From positions 186,001 to 250,000 of the forward strand of contig NZ_CALPCI010000001.1 in NCBI RefSeq assembly GCF_943192935.1: 64,000 nt of DNA, given 5' to 3'. Of this stretch, positions 8,539-17,625 are shown in pieces. Origin of the DNA: Limosilactobacillus caecicola. Its GTDB lineage: Bacteria > Bacillota > Bacilli > Lactobacillales > Lactobacillaceae. Below the pieces are notes generated by a model. It ran no database searches. It saw only the letters and a list, made by a program, of their open reading frames with translations, and was not told where the DNA came from. Each line of letters begins with the position of its first letter. Within the stretch, counting starts at the first letter, position 1. The translations under genes and the position numbers were made by a program.

Positions 8539-10158
8539 TTAATATTTAGCTTCCCACTTCAGGTCAGCAACGGCCTTTTTAGCATCGGTAACGCCAGCAA
8601 AGTCTTGGTCAATTGCAGATTGAGCCACGATTTCTGATACCCGGGTGGTGAATTCTTCCAGCTTAGCAACTGGTGGTAAGACAGCGGCACCAGGTTGGTC
8701 AGGGTCAACGATCCCACCAAGGGCGTGGGCAGCAGCTGCCAGCATCTTTTCATTAACTACCTTGGACTTAGCAGCGATGGCCCCGAAGCCAACTCCTGGG
8801 TAAACCAAAGCGTTGTTAGCTTGCCCAATGGTGTAGGTCACCCCCTTGTATTCAACTGGATCAACAGGAATCCCGGTTGCGGTCAGCACCTTCCCGTCAG
8901 TCCACTTGATCAAGTCAGCAGGCATTGCTTCGATCAACTTCGTAGGGTTCGAAATTGGGAAGATGATTGGCCGTTCAGTGTGCGCCGCCATTTCCTTAAC
9001 AACGTTTTCGGTAAAGGCACCCGGTTGCTTGGAAGTCCCAATCATGACAGTTGGGTGCACCGCCTTAACGACGGAAAGCAGGTCCGTTAATTCATCAGCA
9101 TTCGCGAATTCACTCCGGTCACGAGTGAAGGCCTTTTGTTCTGGTGTCAAATCAGGGGTGTCGTTGAATAACAAACCTTGAACATCAACCAAGTAGAAGT
9201 GCTTCTTGGCTTCTACAGGGTCAACCCCTTGACGAACCATTTCATCATAGAGCATTTGGGCAATTCCCATCCCAGCAGTTCCGGCACCAAAGGTCAGGAA
9301 CTTTTGGTCACTTAACTTTTCCTTTGAAATGTTCAACGCACCTAAAACACCGGCCAAGGCGATGATCCCAGTCCCTTGGATGTCATCGTTAAAGACTGGC
9401 ATGTCATCCTTGTACTTGTTCAAAATCACGGCCGCGTTGGAACGACCAAAGTCTTCAAAGTGGAGCAAAGCTTCTGGAAAAAGCTTCCGGGAAGCTTGAA
9501 CAAACTTATCAACCATGGCGTAGTATTCATCACCGTAAACCCGCTTGTGACGGTTACCTAAGTACATTGGATCATCCAGTAACTTTTGGTTGTTGGTCCC
9601 CGCGTCTAGTGAAACGGCTAAGACTTGTGATGGGTCAATCCCAGCAGCAGCAGTGTAAACCATCAATTTACCAACGGCAATGTCAACCCCGTTGACACCC
9701 CAGTCACCAATTCCGAGAATTCCTTCGGCATCGGTCACAACAATCAAACGAATGTCACGACCATCTGAAGCATTCTTCAAACTTTCTTCGATGCTGTCTT
9801 GGTCATCAACAGACAAAAAGGCTGCTTGTTGTGGTTGAATAAAGATATTGCTGTAAGTTTCAATAGATTCAGCGATGACTGGATCATAAACAATTGGCAT
9901 AAATTCAACAATGTGTTGACCCATCATGTAGAAGAATAGGGTCCGGTTCGTGTTGAAAATTTCCATCAGGAATTGCCGTTGTGGCAACCCAGCTGGCTTA
10001 GTCTTGAATTGGGCATAGGTTTCATCGGCTTGTTCTTGAAGCGTTTGAACCTTAGCTGGTAAAGCTCCTACTAAACCCAGCTTTTTCCGCTCATCCATCG
10101 TGAAGGCGGTACCCTTGTTAATGTAAGGGTTGTTTAAAATATCCATTGCTTTTGTCAT
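8539..10158 (-). CDS. mleS: Malolactic enzyme (NAD-dependent malate decarboxylase to lactate)
   Basis: A 539-residue protein of the malic enzyme family, the usual size for malolactic enzyme. Visible motifs: catalytic Tyr91 in IVYDP, VGKL near 162-165, metal ligands in HFEDFG (Glu235, Asp236) and NDDIQGTG (about 257-264), and the NAD-binding GAGTAG at 291-296. It converts L-malate directly to L-lactate and CO2, raising internal pH and supporting proton motive force. The nearby AEC permease and divergent LysR regulator form the classical mle arrangement, which favours malolactic over ordinary malic enzyme. Confidence 0.95.
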   Translation of the reverse strand: MTKAMDILNNPYINKGTAFTMDERKKLGLVGALPAKVQTLQEQADETYAQFKTKPAGLPQRQFLMEIFNTNRTLFFYMMGQHIVEFMPIVYDPVIAESIETYSNIFIQPQQAAFLSVDDQDSIEESLKNASDGRDIRLIVVTDAEGILGIGDWGVNGVDIAVGKLMVYTAAAGIDPSQVLAVSLDAGTNNQKLLDDPMYLGNRHKRVYGDEYYAMVDKFVQASRKLFPEALLHFEDFGRSNAAVILNKYKDDMPVFNDDIQGTGIIALAGVLGALNISKEKLSDQKFLTFGAGTAGMGIAQMLYDEMVRQGVDPVEAKKHFYLVDVQGLLFNDTPDLTPEQKAFTRDRSEFANADELTDLLSVVKAVHPTVMIGTSKQPGAFTENVVKEMAAHTERPIIFPISNPTKLIEAMPADLIKWTDGKVLTATGIPVDPVEYKGVTYTIGQANNALVYPGVGFGAIAAKSKVVNEKMLAAAAHALGGIVDPDQPGAAVLPPVAKLEEFTTRVSEIVAQSAIDQDFAGVTDAKKAVADLKWEAKY

Positions 10159-10206
10159 GATGTAAGATCCTTTCTATTTTGCAATCGATTATCAAATTAC
10201 GCAGCC

Positions 10207-10236
10207 ATTGTAACCGGCTTCGAAAAATATAGTCAA
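10207..10236 (-). promoter_or_regulatory. mleS promoter
   Basis: On the minus strand TTGACT (10231-10236) and TACAAT (10207-10212) are separated by 18 bases. The element lies in the 120-base region shared with the divergent regulator, where a LysR-type protein would be expected to bind. Confidence 0.65.
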
Positions 10237-10243
10237 ATCGTCG

Positions 10244-10252
10244 TGTTATAAT
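10244..10252 (+). promoter_or_regulatory. Extended -10 element of the LysR regulator gene
   Basis: TGTTATAAT is an extended -10 box (TG-N-TATAAT) about 50 bases before the preferred start. The -35 region is A-rich and not conserved. It lies within 10 bases of the mleS -35, so divergent promoters compete or are coregulated. Confidence 0.55.
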
Positions 10253-10302
10253 AAAGAAAATTAATATGAGGAAATTAAATGCTGATTCAGAGGTGTTTTG
10301 GG

Positions 10303-11190
10303 ATGAATACAAAAGATTTGGAATATTATCATGCCTTAGTTACCGAAAAAAACTTTTCCCAAGTGGCGGAAAAATTTGGGGTTACCCAGCCAACCATCAC
10401 CAACGCTATTAAGCGCTTAGAGAAGGAATTTCAAACGAATTTTTTCTTACGTGATCAATCACATCATAATTTAACCGTTACTAATAATGGTTGGCAGTTT
10501 GACCAACACGTTTCAACGATTCTTTCAGAACTGGAGATTGCCCATAAGGACATTGCAAACGCGAAAGAGGAACAAATTCTATTTGGTCTCCCGCCAATTA
10601 TTGGAAATTATTTTTTTCCACCGTTAACGCCAGCTTTGATGAACTACCAATTAATGGATCGCTTGGAAGTTTTCGAACACGGGTCTGCCCAGCTACTAAA
10701 AATGCTGCGCCATGGTGACATTGATATCGCCCTTTTAGGGTCACTCATTCCCTTGAATTACCCCCGGTTAATTAGCCGAACTATTCAACACTACCCAATT
10801 AACATCATTGTTTCTAAAAAACACCACCTCGCAAAATTTGCTCAGCGGGGGATCCATTTTCGCGAATTAGCTAACGAAAAATTCATCAACTTTGACGAGG
10901 GGTTCGTTCATAACCAAGCTTTCCGAATGATGTGCCGAATTAACCACATTCGACCACGGACAATTTATAAAACAAATGACGTGCACGTGCTTAAATCAAT
11001 GGTGGCAGAAAATATTGGAATTTCTTACTTGACCAGTTTGGCAATCTTGCCTTCCAATGGGTTAGTTCAAATTCCATTATTAGATCCAGAAAAGCCGGAA
11101 TTTCAAATTTCCTGTGTTCGACGAAGTACCGCGACTTTAACCCCGTATAAATTTGCCCTTTGGGATCAACTCACAAAACCACGAAAATAA
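10303..11190 (+). CDS. mleR: LysR-family regulator of malolactic fermentation
   Basis: An N-terminal winged helix-turn-helix (NTKDLEYYHALV, then QVAEKFGVTQPTITNAIKRLE) is followed by a LysR substrate-binding domain, about 295 residues in all. It is divergent from mleS-mleP, the position of MleR in other lactic acid bacteria, where it activates in response to malate. The frame is open from 10279 with a usable GAGG, but the ATG at 10303 matches the usual family start (MNTKDLEY-like) and also has GAGG upstream. Either start is possible. Confidence 0.87.
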   Translation: MNTKDLEYYHALVTEKNFSQVAEKFGVTQPTITNAIKRLEKEFQTNFFLRDQSHHNLTVTNNGWQFDQHVSTILSELEIAHKDIANAKEEQILFGLPPIIGNYFFPPLTPALMNYQLMDRLEVFEHGSAQLLKMLRHGDIDIALLGSLIPLNYPRLISRTIQHYPINIIVSKKHHLAKFAQRGIHFRELANEKFINFDEGFVHNQAFRMMCRINHIRPRTIYKTNDVHVLKSMVAENIGISYLTSLAILPSNGLVQIPLLDPEKPEFQISCVRRSTATLTPYKFALWDQLTKPRK

Positions 11191-11192
11191 GA

Positions 11193-11236
11193 AGAGCACG
11201 AGAGTGGGACGTAATGAAGTCACATTCTCGTGCTCT
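11193..11236. terminator. Terminator between mleR and nagA
   Basis: Inverted repeat AGAGCACGAGA with its complement around an 18-22 base loop, between convergent genes. The T-run is short, so efficiency is uncertain. Confidence 0.65.
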
Positions 11237-11279
11237 GTTCGTATTCAGAAGGAGTGTTGTTGGTATCTAATGTTGCCAA

Positions 11280-12416
11280 TTAATCAACTAATTGGCCGTA
11301 ACTATATGTTGATTGTAAGTTCAGATCTTGGTCCAAAATATTCAAATCGGCATCTTTGCCGACGGTTAACCCACCCTTAGTGGAGAGATTAAATTCGCGG
11401 GCTTGGTTGACTGATGACATCTTAACCGCATTGGCAATTCCACAATCAGTGAAGTCAATGATATTCTTAAAGGCCAGGTTGTATTGCAATACTGATCCGG
11501 CAAGGTGACCATTTTCCAACCGGGCTTGGTGATCCTTGACAATCACCTTTTGACCACCCAATTCAGAAACACCTTCTGGCATTCCCTTCGCCCGCAGAGA
11601 ATCGGTAATTAATTCCATCCGGTCTGGGCCCTTGATTTCATATGCCAACCGAATCATGTCGGGCACAACGTGAAAACCATCCGCAATAATTTCGGTATAC
11701 AGGTTATCTTCCATCAGGGCATCCCCGGTTAGGCCTGGTTCACGGTGGCGCATCCCACGTTGAGCATTATAAAGGTGGGTAATGTGGCTCGCCAATGAAT
11801 GCTTCATTTGTTCACGGGTGGCGCTAGAGTGACCGGCTGATGGCACAATGTTATGTGTCAAACAATATTCTTCCAGCTCGTGAGCCCCCGGTTTTTCAGG
11901 AGCGTAGGTGATCATTTTGACCCAACCACCAGCTAATTCATTCCATTGGTCCAGCAGTTTGTAATCTGGATCTTGAATGTATTTTTCTGGTTGAGCCCCC
12001 TTATATTCAGCAGAAACAAATGGCCCCTCAAGGTGGGTTCCTTGAATAACTGGGTTAGTCTTGGCCGCTTCCTTAATCGACTTCATGGCCTGGTTGATGG
12101 CTTCAACTGACTGAGTCACCGTCGTTGGAAAGAATGAGGTCACCCCTTCATTTTTGGTCACTTGATGAACCATCTCGTTTAATTTGGCTGGGTCACCATC
12201 CATCGTATCAAGGCCATAGCCACCATGACTGTGAACATCGATAAAACCAGGAACAATCACCCGTTCATGGCCATCAATAATCTTTTCATCCGCTGCTTGC
12301 GGTTGATATTCAATCATTGGCCCAACAGCAAGAACTTTGTCGGCAAAACGAATGTAACCATCCTTGACGACATCCTCACCGGTGTAGATATCTGCATGTT
12401 TAATCACTGTTTGCAT
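11280..12416 (-). CDS. nagA: N-acetylglucosamine-6-phosphate deacetylase
   Basis: A 378-residue amidohydrolase. Metal-site and substrate motifs are visible: DVHSHGGYG (residues 60-68), HLEGPF with Glu130, GHSSAT, and the late catalytic Asp in LITDSLRAKG. It removes the acetyl group from GlcNAc-6-P to give GlcN-6-P and acetate in the cytoplasm. It is the last gene of the minus-strand nan/nag operon, 12 bases after nagB. An AGGAG site precedes the ATG. Confidence 0.95.
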   Translation of the reverse strand: MQTVIKHADIYTGEDVVKDGYIRFADKVLAVGPMIEYQPQAADEKIIDGHERVIVPGFIDVHSHGGYGLDTMDGDPAKLNEMVHQVTKNEGVTSFFPTTVTQSVEAINQAMKSIKEAAKTNPVIQGTHLEGPFVSAEYKGAQPEKYIQDPDYKLLDQWNELAGGWVKMITYAPEKPGAHELEEYCLTHNIVPSAGHSSATREQMKHSLASHITHLYNAQRGMRHREPGLTGDALMEDNLYTEIIADGFHVVPDMIRLAYEIKGPDRMELITDSLRAKGMPEGVSELGGQKVIVKDHQARLENGHLAGSVLQYNLAFKNIIDFTDCGIANAVKMSSVNQAREFNLSTKGGLTVGKDADLNILDQDLNLQSTYSYGQLVD

Positions 12417-12428
12417 CTGTCCTGCTCC

Positions 12429-13142
12429 TTAGTATTGCCCCTTAAGTTTGCTTGCCGCCGCTTCATCCACAATAATAGTCACGTTGGGATGACGTTGTAA
12501 GATACTAGCAGGCACATTTTCAGTAACTGGGCCTTCAATTGTCTGTGCAATTGCATCCGCCTTAGCATCACCATAGGCTTCCAGTAGGATACTCTTAGCT
12601 TGCATAATCGAAGCCATCCCCATGGAAAGCGCAGACCGCGGAACATCCTCCTTATTAGCAAAGAATCGTGAATTAGCATCAATCGTTGACTGTGTCAATT
12701 GAACTTCATGCGTCTTACTATTAAAAGGTGTGCCTGGTTCGTTAAAGCCAATGTGACCATTGCGTCCAATTCCTAAAATCTGGAGGTCCACTGGATTATC
12801 TGCGAGCACTTGATCATAACGACTAACTTCTTTAGTAATATCATTTGCGAGACCGTTTGGAATATAGGAATGGGCAAATGGTTTCTGATTGAACAAGTTA
12901 TGTTGCATGAAGTAAGCATAGCTTTGATCATCATCAGGGCCTAGACCGACATATTCATCCAAGTTTACCGAAGTGCAATCGCTAAAATCGATGTCACTAT
13001 CACAGAGTTCAGCATAGGTCGTCAACGGGGTGCTTCCCGTAGCTAGGCCAAAGACGGTGGCTCCATTCTCTTTGGCATTACGGAAGATTTTGTATCCTTC
13101 GCGACCACCTTCTTCAGCATTCTGGACAACAATTACGTTCAT
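12429..13142 (-). CDS. nagB: Glucosamine-6-phosphate deaminase
   Basis: A 237-residue protein, the short Gram-positive type lacking the allosteric C-terminal extension of the E. coli enzyme. Motifs: GLATGSTP (sugar phosphate loop, near 33-40), NLDEYVGL (catalytic Asp) and [12 protein letters not shown] (catalytic His loop, near 126-137). It converts GlcN-6-P to fructose-6-P and ammonia, the last step before glycolysis or the phosphoketolase route. It sits between the RpiR regulator and nagA with short gaps. Confidence 0.95.
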   Translation of the reverse strand: MNVIVVQNAEEGGREGYKIFRNAKENGATVFGLATGSTPLTTYAELCDSDIDFSDCTSVNLDEYVGLGPDDDQSYAYFMQHNLFNQKPFAHSYIPNGLANDITKEVSRYDQVLADNPVDLQILGIGRNGHIGFNEPGTPFNSKTHEVQLTQSTIDANSRFFANKEDVPRSALSMGMASIMQAKSILLEAYGDAKADAIAQTIEGPVTENVPASILQRHPNVTIIVDEAAASKLKGQY

Positions 13143-13177
13143 CTCGAAATTCCTTTCCGCTATTTTTTTACCGGCTG

Positions 13178-14020
13178 CTACCGGTGATGATTCTTATTCG
13201 CAAAACTTTCCTTTATCACTAATATCGATTCAACAGTCTTATCCATTGAGGCACGATAATCATCATACTGGAGGAGAATTTGGGTTAGCATATCGATAAC
13301 GTAGGTAACCGCAAATTGAGAGTTGATGAAGTCATAGTCACCTACCAATTCCGTACTCTTGATCTGAAAAATCAAATCACTCATATTCGCAAGTTGACTA
13401 TTTTTAAAGGCCGTAATAGAAATAATCGTTGCACCATTTTTGCGACTTTCTCGTACCGCTGAGCAGACCTCAGGGGTACTACCAGAAACTGATAAAGCAA
13501 TTACGACGTCATTCGATTGCATTGTTGAACTAGCAATCGTCATCATATTGCTTTCCGTCATGGCAAAGGCCGTTATTCCCATTCGCAACAATCGTTGGCC
13601 AAATTCCTGGGCATTATATCCTGAACTGCCGATGCCAAATAGGTACACTCGATGAGCATGACGAATAAGGTCACCCGCACGGCGCAATTGTTTGTCGGAA
13701 ACTAGTGCCATTGTTTCTGAAAGAATCTTTTGATAATAGTCATGGATGTCATGCGGTGTTGATACATTTTCCTCCGCTTCACGTTGCATTGAGTCAGGGG
13801 TGACTAGTGCCAGTTTAAAATCAGCAAATTTTTTACAACCGACCCGCTTAGTAAAGCGGGTCACAGTTGCTACTCCGACCCCAGCTTCACGGGCGAGTTC
13901 AGTAATATTCATTTGCCGAACTTCCGTTGGCTTCTGAAGAGTCACCCGCGCAACCTTTTTTTCTTGTCGAGGAAGGTCAATAAAAATATTCTCAATCTGT
14001 GTCATGAACCGTTCAGACAT
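13178..14020 (-). CDS. RpiR/MurR-family regulator with SIS domain (probable NanR)
   Basis: A 280-residue protein with an N-terminal RpiR helix-turn-helix ([22 protein letters not shown], about residues 38-59, displayed here only in part by name) and a C-terminal SIS sugar-phosphate isomerase-like binding domain ([21 protein letters not shown]). Such proteins sense phosphorylated amino sugars. Its place inside the operon, 20 bases after nanE, makes it the likely repressor of both divergent nan units, probably relieved by ManNAc-6-P or GlcNAc-6-P as in other NanR proteins of this family; the ligand is inferred. Confidence 0.88.
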   Translation of the reverse strand: MSERFMTQIENIFIDLPRQEKKVARVTLQKPTEVRQMNITELAREAGVGVATVTRFTKRVGCKKFADFKLALVTPDSMQREAEENVSTPHDIHDYYQKILSETMALVSDKQLRRAGDLIRHAHRVYLFGIGSSGYNAQEFGQRLLRMGITAFAMTESNMMTIASSTMQSNDVVIALSVSGSTPEVCSAVRESRKNGATIISITAFKNSQLANMSDLIFQIKSTELVGDYDFINSQFAVTYVIDMLTQILLQYDDYRASMDKTVESILVIKESFANKNHHR

Positions 14021-14040
14021 CCATCATCATTCCTTACTAA

Positions 14041-14730
14041 CTATTTAAGGGCGTTAACAAATCCCGTAGCGATCTGGAGTGGCCGGGTAATGGCTCCTCC
14101 AACTACTACAGAATGACAGCCTAATTCGATACACCGTTTTGCTTTTTCAGGACGATCAATTTTACCTTCAGCAATAACCGGGTGCTCAGCCACTTTGATA
14201 ACTTCCTTGAGGTATTCAAAGTCATTATCAGCAACATTCATTCCATCAGTTGCTAGTGTATAGCCATGCATGGTAGTCCCAATGATATCAAAATTTAAGT
14301 CATTGGCAATTTTAACACTATCGATGCAATCAGTATCTGCCATTAGCAAAGTATCTGGAAATTCTTTGCGCATTTGAGCAACAATATCTGCTAGCTTTTC
14401 GCCATTTGGCCGTGGCCGTCCTGTGACATCACAAGCAACAACTTCACAACCAGTACTTGCTACCGCACGCATTTCCTTCATGGTTGGAGTAATGTAAACA
14501 GGCGAATCATCGTAATCCACTTTTGCAATACCAATCATTGGCAAATGAGCTTCATCTTGGATGGCCTGAATGTCAACAACGGAGTTCGCACGAATCGCTG
14601 CTGCACCAGCGCGCTTCGCCGCACGAGACATCCGTGCCATAATAAATGAACTGTGTAATGGCTCACCAGGCAATGCTTGACAAGAAACTACCAAATTGCC
14701 CTTCGTTGCTTTCATAAAATTGTTTTCCAT
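14041..14730 (-). CDS. nanE: N-acetylmannosamine-6-phosphate 2-epimerase
   Basis: A 229-residue TIM-barrel protein. NanE features are SCQALPGEPLHSS near the start, RANSV, GIAKVDYDDSPVYITPT (catalytic Lys region), and VIAEGKID followed by VVGGAITRP (phosphate-binding loops). It converts ManNAc-6-P to GlcNAc-6-P, the substrate of NagA in the same operon. A second in-frame ATG lies five codons inside (MKATKG), and either could be used. The gap to nanA is 22 bases. Confidence 0.94.
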   Translation of the reverse strand: MENNFMKATKGNLVVSCQALPGEPLHSSFIMARMSRAAKRAGAAAIRANSVVDIQAIQDEAHLPMIGIAKVDYDDSPVYITPTMKEMRAVASTGCEVVACDVTGRPRPNGEKLADIVAQMRKEFPDTLLMADTDCIDSVKIANDLNFDIIGTTMHGYTLATDGMNVADNDFEYLKEVIKVAEHPVIAEGKIDRPEKAKRCIELGCHSVVVGGAITRPLQIATGFVNALK

Positions 14731-14752
14731 AATTAAAGTGCCTTCTTTAAGT

Positions 14753-15631
14753 TTAGTTTTGTAAGAACTTCTTATAAATTTTGTTAGCCCGTGTCTTCAT
14801 TTCTGGAGTAAAGTGGTGCATTGGTTGCTTCGTATAACCAGCTTCCACACCCATATCAGATAAGATGAGCTTAATGGTTTGGTAAAGGCCATTATCAAGG
14901 ATGGCAGAAATCAAATCATTGGTTTCGTGCTGAATATCCAATGCCTTCTTCATATCGCCAGCTTCAAAAGCTTTAATTTCAGCCTTGGCCCGTGCAGCAT
15001 TAACGTTGTAAGTTGAACCAATGGCTCCATCAACACCAAGTGATAATGCAGGTAAGAGCATTTCATCCGTTCCAAAGAGAATTTGCTTATCTGGGAACCG
15101 ATTCCGAAGCCGTTCCAAGAGGAAGAAGTCGGCATTGGTGTATTTAACACCAATAATCTTTGGGTTTTCAAACAATTTAGCAAAGTTATCCAAGGAAAGT
15201 GAAACCCCAGTTAATGCCGGAATTGAGTACACAATCAAGTTAGCATCAACGTCTTTAACAATTTCGTCATAGTAGTACTTAATTTCTGGGAAACTAAAAT
15301 TGTAATAGAACGGTGTAACTGCAGAAATGGTCTTATAACCAAGGTCATTGACAACATAATCAGCAAGTTCCTTAGATTCAGTCAAGTCGATTGAACCAAC
15401 TTGCGCGATTAAATCACAATCATCACTCGCTTCATCCTTAACAATTTCAAAAATCCGTTTCTTAGTGTCCGTCCGAAGCATAAAGTTTTCACCAGTACTT
15501 CCACCAACGTAAAGACCATCAATATGGTTAACGTCAATGTTATGGCGAACAATTTCACGAGTCCCTTTTTCATTTAAGGTCCCATCAGCGTTGAAAGAAG
15601 TTAACAATGCGGAATATAATTTTTTAGTCAT
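14753..15631 (-). CDS. nanA: N-acetylneuraminate lyase
   Basis: A 292-residue member of the DHDPS/NAL family. Key residues: GSTGE at 44-48, Tyr135 in VYSIPALTG and Schiff-base Lys163 in GVKYTN, matching the positions of the E. coli lyase closely. FYYNFSF is the sialate-type motif. It cleaves N-acetylneuraminate to ManNAc and pyruvate. The longest frame starts at 15640, but that ATG overlaps the AAAGGA ribosome site; the ATG at 15631 has correct spacing. It is the first gene of the minus-strand operon. Confidence 0.94.
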   Translation of the reverse strand: MTKKLYSALLTSFNADGTLNEKGTREIVRHNIDVNHIDGLYVGGSTGENFMLRTDTKKRIFEIVKDEASDDCDLIAQVGSIDLTESKELADYVVNDLGYKTISAVTPFYYNFSFPEIKYYYDEIVKDVDANLIVYSIPALTGVSLSLDNFAKLFENPKIIGVKYTNADFFLLERLRNRFPDKQILFGTDEMLLPALSLGVDGAIGSTYNVNAARAKAEIKAFEAGDMKKALDIQHETNDLISAILDNGLYQTIKLILSDMGVEAGYTKQPMHHFTPEMKTRANKIYKKFLQN

Positions 15632-15727
15632 TTTTACCATCCTTTGTTTATAACGTCAATTGCTAAAAGTTTGTAATAGTTCTTCTTCAACCGCACCCTA
15701 AGGATAACCTACGGAAATAATTTTTGC

Positions 15728-15758
15728 AATTATCATTTTCGATAATCATTTTCAATTA
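15728..15758. promoter_or_regulatory. Candidate operator in the divergent nanA-nanK region
   Basis: Two adjacent near-identical 13-base units (AATTATCATTTTC, GATAATCATTTTC) also create the inverted repeat TTATC-6-GATAA. On the minus strand the units overlap a possible nanA promoter (TTGAAA and GATAAT, 15-base spacer). I infer a binding site for the RpiR-type regulator; no consensus was compared. Confidence 0.45.
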
Positions 15759-15803
15759 CCACACGAAACGTTGCGATATCAGGAATATTAGCCAGTGAAT
15801 TCA

Positions 15804-15833
15804 TTGAAACTTTTTTAGTTTGTATGGTACAAT
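15804..15833 (+). promoter_or_regulatory. nanK promoter
   Basis: TTGAAA (15804-15809) and TACAAT (15828-15833) with an 18-base spacer, about 45 bases before the preferred nanK start. Confidence 0.6.
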
Positions 15834-15846
15834 GAAAGCGTTTTAA
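15833..15846 (+). promoter_or_regulatory. cre-like catabolite site at the nanK promoter
   Basis: TGAAAGCGTTTTAA matches the CcpA consensus (TGWNANCGNTNWCA-type) except near its right end. It begins at the last base of the -10 box, a position expected to block initiation. Confidence 0.55.
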
Positions 15847-15878
15847 ATGGCTTTTTGAAAGGATTCAGGTGGATCACA

Positions 15879-16736
15879 ATGAAAAAGTACTTAGCCTTTG
15901 ACGTTGGCGGGACGTCAATTAAATATGCAGTTCTGGACTCTAATTGCGTAGTTCTTACCAATGGAAAGGCCCCTACTAGGAATAACCGTGACCAAACGAT
16001 TATCAAGACCTTACTCAGCGTCACTACTGAAATGTTGGATGAGTTTACCCTTTCCGGAATTGGCGTTAGTACGGCCGGCAGAGTCGGTAAGTACGGAGAA
16101 ATAGTTTATGCTGGACCCACCGTCAGTGATTACCAAGGAACACAAATTAAAGCTAGCCTAGAAAAAGAAAGTCAGCTTCCAGTTCACGTAATGAACGATG
16201 TCGATGCAGCACTAATGGGGGAAATTTTTCGTGGGCATCATCAAAGAAATCAATCCATCTATTGTATTGCTCTTGGAACCGGCATCGGTGGGGCATTTTA
16301 TGTTAATGGCCAACGTTTCGACGGTGCTCATAATCTTGGCAACGCTGTTGGATCCTTAAATTATGATCCACAAACCAAAAAAAGCTTTGAAAGTCACGCT
16401 TCGACTTTAGCGTTTCAAAATCAATTGGCACCTTTTAACGTTACCGTACCAGAGGCCTTCACGCTCGCTCGCCAAGGAAATGAAAAATATCAACAATTGA
16501 TTAGTAAGTGGTGTCATGTTTTAGGAAAACAAATCGCTCAAATATGTTTGTTGTTGGACCCTGATATTTTTTTAATTGGTGGTGCAGTAAGCCAACAAGG
16601 GGATTACTTTATTAACCAAATAAAAAATGCCACTAATTACTATTTACCAGACGGGCTCGATAACGTTGATATTCAAGCAACAGAGCTTCAAGATAAGGCG
16701 CAACTGTATGGCGCAATTTCGCCTTTCTTTTTATGA
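15879..16736 (+). CDS. nanK: ROK-family N-acetylmannosamine kinase
   Basis: A 285-residue sugar kinase from the ATG at 15879, which has AGGTGG before it; the frame is open from 15855. It has the ROK nucleotide motif FDVGGTSIKYAV at the start, the catalytic region NDVDAALMGE and GTGIGGAF. There is no N-terminal DNA-binding domain and the usual ROK zinc motif CxCGxxGC is absent, as in other Gram-positive NanK-type kinases. It should phosphorylate ManNAc at O6 with ATP. Assignment to ManNAc rather than another hexose rests on the neighbouring nanA and nanE. Confidence 0.86.
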   Translation: MKKYLAFDVGGTSIKYAVLDSNCVVLTNGKAPTRNNRDQTIIKTLLSVTTEMLDEFTLSGIGVSTAGRVGKYGEIVYAGPTVSDYQGTQIKASLEKESQLPVHVMNDVDAALMGEIFRGHHQRNQSIYCIALGTGIGGAFYVNGQRFDGAHNLGNAVGSLNYDPQTKKSFESHASTLAFQNQLAPFNVTVPEAFTLARQGNEKYQQLISKWCHVLGKQIAQICLLLDPDIFLIGGAVSQQGDYFINQIKNATNYYLPDGLDNVDIQATELQDKAQLYGAISPFFL

Positions 16737-16747
16737 AAGCGTATACA
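16734..16747 (+). promoter_or_regulatory. cre site overlapping the nanK stop codon
   Basis: TGAAAGCGTATACA agrees with the CcpA cre consensus at every fixed position. Its first three bases are the TGA stop of nanK. It lies just upstream of a possible promoter (TACAAA and TATAAC, 18-base spacer, 16744-16773). Confidence 0.65.
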
Positions 16748-16805
16748 AAACTCTGAACCTATGTTAGTATAACCAACGTAATAGTTTAATCTTTATAAAT
16801 TCAAC

Positions 16806-16861
16806 CGCACAAATTAAGCGTCGCTACGAGATTAACGGTCGCTTTGTTTGTGTGTTTTTTT
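16806..16861 (+). terminator. Intrinsic terminator or attenuator between nanK and the isomerase-like gene
   Basis: Arms at about 16806-16820 and 16840-16854 pair over 14-15 positions with one T-T mismatch, enclose a 19-base loop, and are followed by seven T. It would end nanK transcripts. A possible promoter lies 33 bases upstream of the hairpin, so it could also act as an attenuator of the following operon. Confidence 0.75.
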
Positions 16862-16891
16862 GTTCCTGTAATTTAAAGAGGTGTCTTACTA

Positions 16892-17608
16892 ATGAAGATC
16901 TCGATTAATACCGCCGTGTTTCTGGATCAAATGAATGCAGGCCACTCCCAATACGAAGTTTTGCAAACCCTAATTGGAAAACCAATTGCTAACATCGAAG
17001 TTCGTGGTGAATTTTTCCAAGATGATACACGTGATGCCGAATTAGCCAAAATTAGTGATCTAGCTGCAGAAAATGGTTGGGGGCTTTATTACTCCATTCC
17101 AGAAGCGCTGTTTGATGATGGCAAATTAAACCCACACTTACAGAATTACCTAACAATGGCAACAAAATTTGGGATCAAAAATCTCAAAATTAGCTTAGGC
17201 GATGCTCCAACTGTTGATGCCAGCCTTAAAAAGACGCTACTGGCAATTCCTACAGATCAAGTTTCTATCTCAGTAGAAAATGAACCAAATGCACACGGTG
17301 AAGTTGATAAAATCGTTAAATTTTTACGGGCCACTGATCAACACTTTGGTTATACCTTCGACTCTGGAAATTGGTATTGGATCAAGCAAGACCCACAAAC
17401 AGCAATGGATCAACTCCAATCCATGCTCACCATTTTCCACCTTAAAAATATCAAGAATTTGGATACCACGATGTTAGATGATGGTGCGACAGATTGGGTA
17501 AAACTCACTCAAAAGGTCCCTACTGGTATCCCAGTTTTCTTAGAATACAACATTCCAACTGAACGGCTTCTTGATAGTGAAATTGCAAAGGTCAACCGAC
17601 TTTTGTAA
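16892..17608 (+). CDS. Xylose isomerase-like TIM-barrel protein (sugar isomerase/epimerase) of the sialic acid cluster
   Basis: A 238-residue protein of the AP-endonuclease-2/xylose-isomerase-like fold. Putative metal ligands are intact: Glu in SVENEP (near 128), Asp in FDSGN (near 154), His in FHLKN (near 184) and Glu in LEYN (near 215). Family members isomerise or epimerise sugars and sugar phosphates with a divalent metal. No step of the standard pathway from sialic acid to fructose-6-P is missing here, so this gene probably acts on a variant substrate or anomer. It starts a plus-strand unit with the antiporter and symporter and has an AGAGGTG site 8 bases before the ATG. Specific function unknown. 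Confidence 0.75.
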   Translation: MKISINTAVFLDQMNAGHSQYEVLQTLIGKPIANIEVRGEFFQDDTRDAELAKISDLAAENGWGLYYSIPEALFDDGKLNPHLQNYLTMATKFGIKNLKISLGDAPTVDASLKKTLLAIPTDQVSISVENEPNAHGEVDKIVKFLRATDQHFGYTFDSGNWYWIKQDPQTAMDQLQSMLTIFHLKNIKNLDTTMLDDGATDWVKLTQKVPTGIPVFLEYNIPTERLLDSEIAKVNRLL

Positions 17609-17625
17609 TCCAGGAGAATCGACCA

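Noticed and set aside
8695-9181. Two plus-strand frames over 100 codons opposite mleS
   Set aside because: Shadows of the malolactic enzyme gene; composition follows the antisense of conserved codons.
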